NCBI GenBank assembly: GCA_036620675.1
Contig: JAZHEE010000045.1
Reading direction: 5' to 3' (one strand)
Length of the DNA stretch: 28,601 bases
DNA from: Jejubacter sp036620675
GTDB lineage: Bacteria > Pseudomonadota > Gammaproteobacteria > Enterobacterales > Enterobacteriaceae
This document shows, piece by piece, positions 1-6,843 of the stretch. The position numbers and the translations under genes are program-made. Every line of letters starts with the position of its first letter. The first letter of the stretch is position 1. The notes under the pieces are model-generated. The model made no database searches, was not told the origin of the DNA, and worked only from the letters and a program-made list of their open reading frames with translations.

Positions 1-177
1 TCATCATATTCTGCCGGTTTTGTTCTGAAACAGGGCGCCGGAGCTGCCTGTCACCCGTATACCCTGAAGGGAGAGGGCGTTTCCCGGCAATGAACGGAAC
101 AGCCCACCGCATCATTATATTCTGCCGGTTTTTTGTTGCCGTTTTCGAACACTCCACGCTAATTCGCGATGAACCAT
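1..177. repeat. Intergenic segment with an imperfect 24-28 bp direct repeat
   Basis: No gene is visible at the left edge of the window. The segment at 1-24 recurs imperfectly at 111-137; both contain the core attctgccggtttt followed by T-rich sequence. Read on the minus strand, each copy carries a -10-like hexamer: TATAAT at 114-119 and TATGAT at 3-8. In E. coli the gene beyond fabI in this direction is rnb, also on the minus strand, so the repeats could be tandem promoter-like elements for a gene outside the window. That role is inference, because no good -35 box was found. Confidence 0.4.
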
Positions 178-204
178 AAAAAAAGGCAGGCCCTGGGCCT
201 GCCT
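178..204 (-). terminator. Rho-independent terminator of fabI
   Basis: A 9-bp perfect stem (184-192 with 196-204, core GGCAGGCC/GGCCTGCC, 3-nt loop) is followed on the minus strand by seven U residues (positions 184 to 178). It lies 18 nt beyond the fabI stop codon, so it is the natural end of the fabI transcript. Confidence 0.9.
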
Positions 205-221
205 GATTAACGGCGCGAAAC

Positions 222-1010
222 TTACTTCAGTTCCAGCTCGTTCATAGCGGCGATGCTGAAGCCGCCATCTACGTGTACCACTTCACCGGAGATGCCAGCC
301 GCCAGATCGGAACACAGGAACGCGGCGCTGTTACCCACGTCTTCAATGGTCACGGTACGACGGATCGGAGTAACGGCTTCGCAGTGAGCCAGCATTTTAC
401 GGAAGTCTTTGATACCAGAAGCGGCCAGGGTACGGATAGGACCGGCGGAAACGGCGTTCACACGCACACCTTCCGGCCCCATGGCGTTTGCCATATAACG
501 TACGTTGGCTTCCAGAGACGCTTTAGCCAGACCCATCACGTTGTAATTAGGGATGGCTCGCTCGGCGCCCAGGTAAGAGAGGGTCAGCAGTGCAGAGCCC
601 GGATTGAGCATTTCGCGGCAGGCTTTGGCCATGGCGACAAAGCTATAGGAGCTGATGTCATGGGCGATTTTGAACCCTTCGCGGGTGACGGCGTTCACGT
701 AGTCGCCATCCAGCTGATCGCCAGGGGCGAAGCCGATGGAGTGTACGAAACCGTCGAACTTCGGCCAGACTTTACCGACTTCGGTGAACAGCGCTTCAAT
801 GCTGGCATCTTCCGCGACATCGCACTCGAATACCAGTTTTGAGTCCAGCGCGGCGGCAAACTCTTCCACACGGCCTTTCAGCTTTTCGTTCTGATAGGTG
901 AATGCCAGTTCAGCACCTTCGCGATGCATGGCCTGTGCGATTCCGTAGGCGATGGAACGGTTGCTGGCAACGCCAGTGACCAGAATACGCTTGCCGGTAA
1001 GAAAACCCAT
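222..1010 (-). CDS. fabI: Enoyl-[acyl-carrier-protein] reductase (NADH)
   Basis: FabI catalyses the last, NADH-dependent step of each round of type II fatty acid elongation in the cytosol, reducing trans-2-enoyl-ACP. The 262-residue product has the length of E. coli FabI and is nearly identical to it over long stretches. The N-terminal nucleotide-binding segment is GVASNRSIAYG (13-23). The catalytic pair is Tyr156 and Lys163 in YNVMGLAK, with Tyr146 upstream. Gly93 is the wild-type residue at the position where diazaborine and triclosan resistance mutations occur. The ATG is preceded by AAGGA on the minus strand. The gene is monocistronic, with its own promoter and terminator. In E. coli ycjD lies between fabI and sapF; it is absent here. 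Confidence 0.98.
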   Translation of the reverse strand: MGFLTGKRILVTGVASNRSIAYGIAQAMHREGAELAFTYQNEKLKGRVEEFAAALDSKLVFECDVAEDASIEALFTEVGKVWPKFDGFVHSIGFAPGDQLDGDYVNAVTREGFKIAHDISSYSFVAMAKACREMLNPGSALLTLSYLGAERAIPNYNVMGLAKASLEANVRYMANAMGPEGVRVNAVSAGPIRTLAASGIKDFRKMLAHCEAVTPIRRTVTIEDVGNSAAFLCSDLAAGISGEVVHVDGGFSIAAMNELELK

Positions 1011-1108
1011 AGCAGTTAATCCTTATAGTTGTTACTTAGTTACTTAAAATACGCCTTAACTATCCGGCGTTGACCAAAGCTAAGTAAATCATTCAAAGTC
1101 AATTTTGA

Positions 1109-1139
1109 ATTATATCCCACAGCATGGGGGCCGTGTCGA
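1109..1139 (-). promoter_or_regulatory. Probable sigma70 promoter of fabI
   Basis: On the minus strand a perfect TATAAT lies at 1109-1114, with TCGACA (1134-1139) as the best -35 candidate. The 19-bp spacing is longer than optimal, and the one-base-shifted CGACAC gives 18 bp. It implies a leader of roughly 90 nt before the fabI ATG. The -10 is convincing; the -35 is weak. Confidence 0.5.
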
Positions 1140-1177
1140 TATTTTTCCACGTGGTCGGAGGGGCGGGGCGGCGGCAG

Positions 1178-1201
1178 GAAAAGAACCCGGCAGTTGCCGG
1201 G
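1178..1201 (-). terminator. Probable terminator of the sap operon
   Basis: CCCGGC (1186-1191) pairs with GCCGGG (1196-1201) around a 4-nt loop. Read on the minus strand the stem is followed by UUCUUUUCC. It lies about 250 nt downstream of the sapF stop and just upstream of the fabI promoter, where a terminator separating the two units is expected. The U tract is interrupted, so the strength is uncertain. Confidence 0.55.
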
Positions 1202-1202
1202 C

Positions 1203-1448
1203 CACCATAAACTATCATCATCAACTGGTGTCAGTCCGGTAAGGGTTATTCCCGTTATACTTCAGGCGTGCGCGTTGGCTATAGCCGCAGCCGCCAGTTC
1301 GCAACCTGAATTAGTCAGGGTTTTTATTGATCCGGACCCTCTCATGGAGGAATGAAGGCATATACGCGCGAAACAGCATTCCGCGCGCACGCACATTACT
1401 CTTAGCTCGCCATGTTGAGCAATGATTTTTATCAAGTTCGTGAAGCCA
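1203..1448. other. Gene-free interval between sapF and the sap terminator, with a GC-rich hairpin
   Basis: No convincing gene is seen where E. coli has ycjD. On the minus strand, 1365-1387 folds into a 9-bp stem (CGCGCGGAA against TTTCGCGCG, one G-U pair) with a 5-nt loop. It is not followed by a U tract, so it does not look like a simple terminator. It falls inside the expected 3' region of the sap transcript and could stabilise mRNA ends or be part of a processed RNA. The function is unknown. Confidence 0.35.
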
Positions 1449-2255
1449 TTAACGATCTTTACGCCAGGCGTCGGCGGTAAGCGCTTCGCCGAAGTGTCCG
1501 GCAATCAGTCGCCGGGTGAGATCGTTAAGCGGCGAAGCAAGCACATCCGCGGTACTGCCGCGTTCCACCACCTCGCCCTGATGCATCACCATCACCTGAT
1601 CGCTGATGTGCTTCATCATGCCCAGGTGTTGGGTCACATAGATGTAGGAGAGCCCCTGTTTTTCCTGAAGCTCCAGCATCAGGTTAAGCAACTGGGAACG
1701 CATCGACATATCCAGTGACGCCAGCGCTTCGTCGGCAATTAATACCTTCGGGTTCAGAATCAGCGCGCGGGCCAGGCCCAGACGCTGTTTTTGCCCGGGC
1801 GCCAGCATATGGGGATAGTAACTGGCGTGATCCGGTAACAATCCCACCAGCCGCAGGGTGTCGATTATCTGCCGTCGCCGCTGTTCCGGCTCCAGTTCAC
1901 TACTCAGACGCAGCGGCAGATCGAGGATCTGTGATATCCGCTGACGCGGATTGAGCGAGGTGCTGGGATCCTGAAAAATCATGCGGATTCGCTGGCTGCG
2001 GAAGGCGTAATCCCCGTAATGTAGCGGATGATCGTCGATCAGCAGTTCGCCGCTGGTGGGGGCGATCATTCCGACCAGCATTTTCGCCAGCGTGGATTTC
2101 CCGGAGCCGTTCTCGCCAATCAGGGCCAGGGTCTGGCGTTCGCGCAGCGTAAAGCTGAGCGGTTTGACCGCTTCAACGGTCTGACGGTGGAACAGGCCGG
2201 TGCGGTAGCGGAAGGTCTTACTTAAATTGCGGACTTCCAGTAAGGTTTCGACCAT
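1449..2255 (-). CDS. sapF: Sap ABC transporter ATP-binding protein SapF
   Basis: This is one of the two ATPases of the Sap inner-membrane transporter, a member of the Opp/Dpp oligopeptide ABC family. In Salmonella the Sap system confers resistance to antimicrobial peptides; in E. coli SapBCDF has been linked to putrescine export. Visible motifs are Walker A GENGSGKST (47-55), Q-loop Gln95, a signature LAPGQ at 151-155 that departs from LSGGQ, Walker B VLIADE (171-176) and the switch His210. The length (268 aa) equals that of E. coli SapF. It is the last gene of sapABCDF, and its ATG follows the sapD stop codon after a single base, implying translational coupling. Confidence 0.96.
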   Translation of the reverse strand: MVETLLEVRNLSKTFRYRTGLFHRQTVEAVKPLSFTLRERQTLALIGENGSGKSTLAKMLVGMIAPTSGELLIDDHPLHYGDYAFRSQRIRMIFQDPSTSLNPRQRISQILDLPLRLSSELEPEQRRRQIIDTLRLVGLLPDHASYYPHMLAPGQKQRLGLARALILNPKVLIADEALASLDMSMRSQLLNLMLELQEKQGLSYIYVTQHLGMMKHISDQVMVMHQGEVVERGSTADVLASPLNDLTRRLIAGHFGEALTADAWRKDR

Positions 2256-2256
2256 C

Positions 2257-3249
2257 TCACTCCCTCTCCATATTTAACGGGAAATGGCAGGCAAACAGGT
2301 GGTTCCTGGCACCGCGCAGGCGCGGAGTTTCAATACATTCGCGCTGGGCGTAGGGGCAGCGCGGCCCTAACCGGCAGCCAATAGGCAGATGCTCCAGCAG
2401 CGGAATAGCGCCCGGCAGCGTATTGAGGCGGCTTTTATGGGGCAGGGCGCGCCCGAAGTCGGGAATCGCCCGAATCAGCGCCTGGGTATACGGGTGGTGC
2501 GGTGTGCCGATCAGCTCTTCGCTGGTAGCGCTCTCCACCGTCTGACCGCAGTACATTACGTTAATGCGGTTGGCCCACTGGGTCAGCATCTGTAGATCGT
2601 GACTGATTAGCAAAATGGTGGTGTTATTGATCTGATTGAGTCGACTGAGCAGACGGAAAATCTGGGCCTGAGTGGTAGGCTCCATGGCGTTGGTCGGCTC
2701 ATCGGCAATCAGCAGGCGCGGCTGGTTCGCCAGGGCGATGGCGATCATCACTTTCTGGCACTCGCCTTCGGTCAGCTCATAGGGATAGCTGCGCATCGCG
2801 TCCCGGTGGTCTTTGATCCCCACCCGGTGCAGCAGTTCAATGGCCCGGCGACGTCGCCAGCCGAAGCGCTGCCACCAGCGGCCTTTCCAGGTCCAGCCCG
2901 GGATGCTCTGAATCAGCTGACGGCCAATGCGTTCTGAAGGATCCAGACAGGATTGCGGCTCCTGGAAGATCATGGAAACGTTATGGCCCACCAGACGACG
3001 GCGCTGGCGCGGCGTAAGGCGCATCAGGTCAATATCGTCGAAGCGCAGACGATCGGCGGTGACCCGCCAGTTATCTTTGGTAACGCCGCAGATAGCCTTG
3101 GCGATCACGCTCTTTCCTGAGCCGGATTCACCCACCAGACCGCGAATCTCCCCCTCGTTCAGGGTCATACTGACGCGATCCACCGCTTTCACCCAGCCTT
3201 CGCTGGTGCGGAATTCGATGGTCAGATTACGAATATCCAGTAACGCCAT
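2257..3249 (-). CDS. sapD: Sap ABC transporter ATP-binding protein SapD
   Basis: SapD is the second ATPase of the Sap transporter. It has Walker A GESGSGKS (40-47), an ABC signature ELTEGECQ (158-165) that differs from the usual LSGGQ, Walker B LLIADEP (179-185) and switch His217. The C-terminus carries the oligopeptide-ABC cysteine cluster (Cys292, Cys298, Cys305, Cys321), which in related Dpp/Opp ATPases binds an iron-sulfur cluster. The length (330 aa) matches E. coli SapD, which has also been implicated in Trk potassium uptake. The start codon directly abuts the sapC stop codon with no spacer, so the operon is tightly coupled. Confidence 0.96.
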   Translation of the reverse strand: MALLDIRNLTIEFRTSEGWVKAVDRVSMTLNEGEIRGLVGESGSGKSVIAKAICGVTKDNWRVTADRLRFDDIDLMRLTPRQRRRLVGHNVSMIFQEPQSCLDPSERIGRQLIQSIPGWTWKGRWWQRFGWRRRRAIELLHRVGIKDHRDAMRSYPYELTEGECQKVMIAIALANQPRLLIADEPTNAMEPTTQAQIFRLLSRLNQINNTTILLISHDLQMLTQWANRINVMYCGQTVESATSEELIGTPHHPYTQALIRAIPDFGRALPHKSRLNTLPGAIPLLEHLPIGCRLGPRCPYAQRECIETPRLRGARNHLFACHFPLNMERE

Positions 3250-4140
3250 TTACTCTACTCCCGCGATGATGGCGCGACGCACGCCGTCACCGAGCAGATT
3301 AACCAGAAGCACGCTAATCATAATGGCAGCGCCGGGCAGCATGACGCTCCAGGGGGCGACATAGACCAGTTCCAGCGCATCGCCCAGCATGGCGCCCCAT
3401 TCGGCGGAGGGAAGCTGGGCGCCAAGATCCAGAAAACCCAGCGCGGCGATATCGAGAATCGCCATCGACAGGGCGCGAGTGATTTCGCTGACCAGCAGCG
3501 GTGCGGTATTAGGCAGCACTGAATGCCAGAGGATATTCAGGGTCGAAGCGCCGTCGAGTCGGGTCGCCACCACGTACTCTTTTTCCAGTTCGTCATGCAC
3601 CATGATATACACCGAACGCACCATACGCGGCAGCAACGCCAGCCAGACGGCGAACATCGCGTTGCCCAGGCTGGGGCCAGAAAAGGCTACCACCACAATC
3701 GCCAGCAGCAGCGAGGGGATAGAGAGCAGGGTGTCCAGAATATGGTTCAGAATCGCTGAACGCAGGCCGTGAGTGGCCCCGGCGACGATGCCAAGCAGCA
3801 ATCCGCATAAGGTCGCCGCCAGGGTGACGACAAAGGCGGAGCCTACCGTGGGCAGGGCGCCGCTCAGCAGTCGGCTCAGAACGTCGCGTCCCAGATCATC
3901 GGTTCCCAGGAAGAAAGAAACATCCCCGTAGCGTGACCAGGAAGGCGGCAGAAGCTGATAGCCCAGAAACTGCTGATTAATGCCATAAGGGGCCAGCAGA
4001 TTGCCGAACAGGCAGAGAATCAGCAGGCCGCCGCAGCCATACAGGCCAACCATGGCGCTGGTATCGCCGTAGAACTTGCGCCACGAGGTTCGCAGCGCGC
4101 CCGGCGGCCGTTTCTCTCTATAGACGCTATCGTAGGGCAT
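3250..4140 (-). CDS. sapC: Sap ABC transporter permease SapC
   Basis: SapC is one of two integral-membrane permeases of the Sap transporter (BPD_transp_1 fold, OppC-like). The 296-aa product has the OppC-type N-terminal segment and one hydrophobic helix near residues 30-50. A periplasmic loop containing GTDDLGRDVLSRL is followed by five further helices. The cytoplasmic EAA-type coupling loop lies around residues 185-210 (ATRLDGAS to VLPN) and docks onto the ATPases. The start overlaps the end of sapB by 14 bp, and the stop abuts the sapD start. Length and sequence match E. coli SapC. Confidence 0.95.
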   Translation of the reverse strand: MPYDSVYREKRPPGALRTSWRKFYGDTSAMVGLYGCGGLLILCLFGNLLAPYGINQQFLGYQLLPPSWSRYGDVSFFLGTDDLGRDVLSRLLSGALPTVGSAFVVTLAATLCGLLLGIVAGATHGLRSAILNHILDTLLSIPSLLLAIVVVAFSGPSLGNAMFAVWLALLPRMVRSVYIMVHDELEKEYVVATRLDGASTLNILWHSVLPNTAPLLVSEITRALSMAILDIAALGFLDLGAQLPSAEWGAMLGDALELVYVAPWSVMLPGAAIMISVLLVNLLGDGVRRAIIAGVE

Positions 4141-5092
4141 ACCATTCCTTATGTTTTAACGGATTAACCATGGCGCTCAGGATATCGGACAGGACGTTGA
4201 CCACCAGCACCAGGGTGCCGATGGTCATCACGCCTGCGGAAATCGCGGCGTAATCTTGCTGACGGATGGCAATAATCAGCCAGCGCCCCACGCCGGGCCA
4301 GCTAAAGACCATTTCGGTAATCATCGCCAGGGTCAGCATGGTGGAAAACTGCAGACCCAGGCGCGGAATGACCGGCGGCAGGGCGTTGTGCAGGACATGG
4401 CGGCGAAGAATGGTCAGGCGCGACAGACCACGGGTGGCCGCCGCTTTAATATAGTTCTGCTCCAGTACCTCGGTGGTACTGTTGCGTACCAGTCGCACGA
4501 CCTCGGTGGTAGGCGCCACCGCCAGGGTCAACACCGGCAGCACCATATGGCGCAGGGCGCTAATCACCATTTCATGGCGCCAGGGCGAATTGGAGCGCCA
4601 GGCGTCGATCAGCGCGAAACCGGTCGTGGATTTAACCTCGTACAGCAGGTCGAAGCGTCCGGATACCGGCAGCCAGCCCAGCGTGAGCGAGAAAAAGAGC
4701 GTCAGCAGCAGCGCCAGCCAGAATACCGGAATCGAAAAGCCCAGCAGCGCCAGGGCGGTTATCAGCTTGTCCTGCCACTTATCGCGCATGACGCCCGCCA
4801 TCATGCCGACCGGGATCCCCACCAACAGCGCCACGCTAAAAGCGAAGAAGCAAAGCTCCAGGGTGGCGGGAAAAACCTCGCGCAGCTGTTCGTTAATCAA
4901 CTGGCCGTTTATGCTGGAGACGCCGAAATCCCAGTGCAGCAGGCTGGTGAACCAGAATACCCAGGCGTTGCCGGGCGATGCGCCCTGGAGCGGCGCATGA
5001 GGCGTGAAATAGCTCAGGCTAAAGCCCACAACGCTCAGAAACAACAGCGTTATCAGCAGTAACAGCAGACGCCGTAGCGTATAGATAATCAT
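4127..5092 (-). CDS. sapB: Sap ABC transporter permease SapB
   Basis: SapB is the partner permease of SapC (DppB/OppB-like). The 321-aa protein begins with a hydrophobic helix at about residues 9-30. The core transmembrane helices lie in the second and third quarters, and an EAA-type loop (AAATRGLSRLTILRRHVLHN) sits before the last helices. The length equals that of E. coli SapB. The gene overlaps the upstream sapA by 4 bp (ATGA arrangement) and the downstream sapC by 14 bp, so all five sap genes probably form one translationally coupled operon. Confidence 0.95.
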   Translation of the reverse strand: MIIYTLRRLLLLLITLLFLSVVGFSLSYFTPHAPLQGASPGNAWVFWFTSLLHWDFGVSSINGQLINEQLREVFPATLELCFFAFSVALLVGIPVGMMAGVMRDKWQDKLITALALLGFSIPVFWLALLLTLFFSLTLGWLPVSGRFDLLYEVKSTTGFALIDAWRSNSPWRHEMVISALRHMVLPVLTLAVAPTTEVVRLVRNSTTEVLEQNYIKAAATRGLSRLTILRRHVLHNALPPVIPRLGLQFSTMLTLAMITEMVFSWPGVGRWLIIAIRQQDYAAISAGVMTIGTLVLVVNVLSDILSAMVNPLKHKEWYALR

Positions 5093-6747
5093 GGCTTTTT
5101 CACCCCGGCAGGTTGTTCACGGAATACGCCGGCGAACGAGGCGCTGCCGAAGGGGCTGAGCACCAGTCCCTGGATGTCGTAGCGATAGGCCAGCAGACGC
5201 AGGGAAGAGGCCAGCGGAAGTACCGGCAATTCCCGGGCCAGCAGTGCCTGAGCTTTATCATAGGCTTCAATTCGGGACGCCAGCTGTTGAGAGCGCAGCC
5301 CCTGATGCAGCAGTTGATCGAACTCGGGATCGCACCAGTGGGCATAGTTGGTCTGGGAACGGATGGCGGCGCAGCTCAGCATCGGGCGGAAGAAGCTATC
5401 CGGATCGTTACTGTCCGTGGCCCAGCCGGATAGGGTCAGATCGTGATTCATCTCCATCAGCCGCGCTTCCTGGAAGCGGCCTTCCACCGGCACAATATTG
5501 ACCTTTACGCCGACGTGGGACAGATCCGCCTGAATCAGCTCTGCGGTTTTTAGCGGGCTGGGGTTCCAGGCCTGAGAGCTGGTGGGCACCCAGAGCTGGA
5601 GCTTCAGATTATCTATCCCCAGCGCCTTCAACTGCTGGCGCGATTTTTCCGGGTTAAATTCGGTGACTTCGGCTTCGCTGTCATAGGCCCATGAGGCCCG
5701 CGGTAGAATCGACGCGGCGGTTTCGGCGGTGCCGTAATAGATGGACTGCATCAGGCGCTGGTTGTTAATGGCCAACGCCAGCGCGTGACGCACCTTCGGG
5801 TTATTCAGCGGCGGCTTGTTGGTGTTAAAGGCCAGGTAAGCGATGTTCATGCCCGGGCGCAGCGACAGGCGCAGACGCGGATCGTCGCGCAGAATGGAAA
5901 GCTGGCTGGCGGCGGGCCAGGCCAGCACATCACACTCTCCGGTCAGCAGTTTGGAGAGCCGCCCGGTACCGCCGGAGCCTAAATCGATCACCACCTGCGG
6001 CATGCGCGGTACGCCGCGCCAGTAGTGGGGATGACGGGCGAGGCGGATATACTGGCCAGCGCGGTATTCGCTAAGCTGGAACGGCCCGGTGCCGACCGGC
6101 AGGCGATCGAACTGCTCCTGTTTGTCGGCCAGCGCCAGCTTGTTGGCATATTCTGCGGACATCACCGAGGCGTAGTGGGTCGCGAGGTGCCATAAGAAAG
6201 AAGCGTCCGGCTGCTTCAGGCGAAATTCGACCGTATATTTCCCAACCTTGCGCACGCTTTCCACGGTATCGGCAAACTGCAGGCTGTCGAAATAGGGATA
6301 GTTGCCGCCGTTGATATAGTGCCAGGGATGGCTGCGGTTAAAAATGCGCTGGAAGCTGAACACCACATCATCGGCATTGAGCGGGCGAGTGGGATGAAAC
6401 CAGGACGTGCTCTGAAACTGGACGTTATGGCGCAGATGAAAACGGTAGGTGGCGCCATTGTCGAGCACCTCCCAGCGTTCCGCCAGCTCCGGGGCCAGGC
6501 GATAGGTATAGGGATCCACGTCCAGCAGTCGATCGTACAACTGGGCGGCAAGGGTATCTACGGTCAGCCCGCCGCTGGCCTGCTGAGGGTTAAAGGTGTT
6601 GACCTGACCGCTGACGCACCAGACGAATCCGCTGTCGCGAATATCGGCGTCTTTAACCGGCGGAGCGGCACGCGCCGATCCGGCCGCAATGCCGAGCGTC
6701 AGTAACACAAGGGGAATTATTCCGCGCATAAGTTTTTGTGTTTTCAT
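5089..6747 (-). CDS. sapA: Sap ABC transporter periplasmic peptide-binding protein SapA
   Basis: SapA is the periplasmic substrate-binding component of the Sap system (SBP_bac_5 family). In Salmonella it binds cationic antimicrobial peptides. The 552-aa precursor has a signal peptide with a hydrophobic core and a probable cleavage after ARA, near residue 27. The mature protein opens with the conserved DIRDSGFVWCVSGQ segment. The first ATG is chosen because GGTGAT, a good anti-SD match, lies 6 nt upstream; Met7 lacks such a site. The N-terminus is slightly longer than E. coli SapA (547 aa). It is the first gene of sapABCDF. The spacing from the upstream AraC-type gene (96 bp) allows a separate promoter, but none was pinned down. 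Confidence 0.95.
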   Translation of the reverse strand: MKTQKLMRGIIPLVLLTLGIAAGSARAAPPVKDADIRDSGFVWCVSGQVNTFNPQQASGGLTVDTLAAQLYDRLLDVDPYTYRLAPELAERWEVLDNGATYRFHLRHNVQFQSTSWFHPTRPLNADDVVFSFQRIFNRSHPWHYINGGNYPYFDSLQFADTVESVRKVGKYTVEFRLKQPDASFLWHLATHYASVMSAEYANKLALADKQEQFDRLPVGTGPFQLSEYRAGQYIRLARHPHYWRGVPRMPQVVIDLGSGGTGRLSKLLTGECDVLAWPAASQLSILRDDPRLRLSLRPGMNIAYLAFNTNKPPLNNPKVRHALALAINNQRLMQSIYYGTAETAASILPRASWAYDSEAEVTEFNPEKSRQQLKALGIDNLKLQLWVPTSSQAWNPSPLKTAELIQADLSHVGVKVNIVPVEGRFQEARLMEMNHDLTLSGWATDSNDPDSFFRPMLSCAAIRSQTNYAHWCDPEFDQLLHQGLRSQQLASRIEAYDKAQALLARELPVLPLASSLRLLAYRYDIQGLVLSPFGSASFAGVFREQPAGVKKP

Positions 6748-6843
6748 TAGCTAATCACCAGAGTGTACAGCACACTGGCTGGCTTCCCAAAATCAGAAGC
6801 GCGGTTTGGTGCTTAACCATACTACGGTCGCTCGAAAACTGCG

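Noticed and set aside
1353..1406. 17-codon plus-strand ORF (MKAYTRETAF...) after a GGAGG
   Set aside because: The GGAGG is only one base from the ATG, too close for efficient initiation, and the region folds as a hairpin instead.
1262..1504. 80-codon minus-strand open frame overlapping the end of sapF
   Set aside because: Its first third lies inside sapF in another frame. No SD supports an internal start, and the residue pattern matches no known family.
6762..6790. TTGGGA-17-TACACT as a sapA promoter
   Set aside because: The spacing is ideal, but transcription would start inside the sapA Shine-Dalgarno, leaving a non-functional leader.
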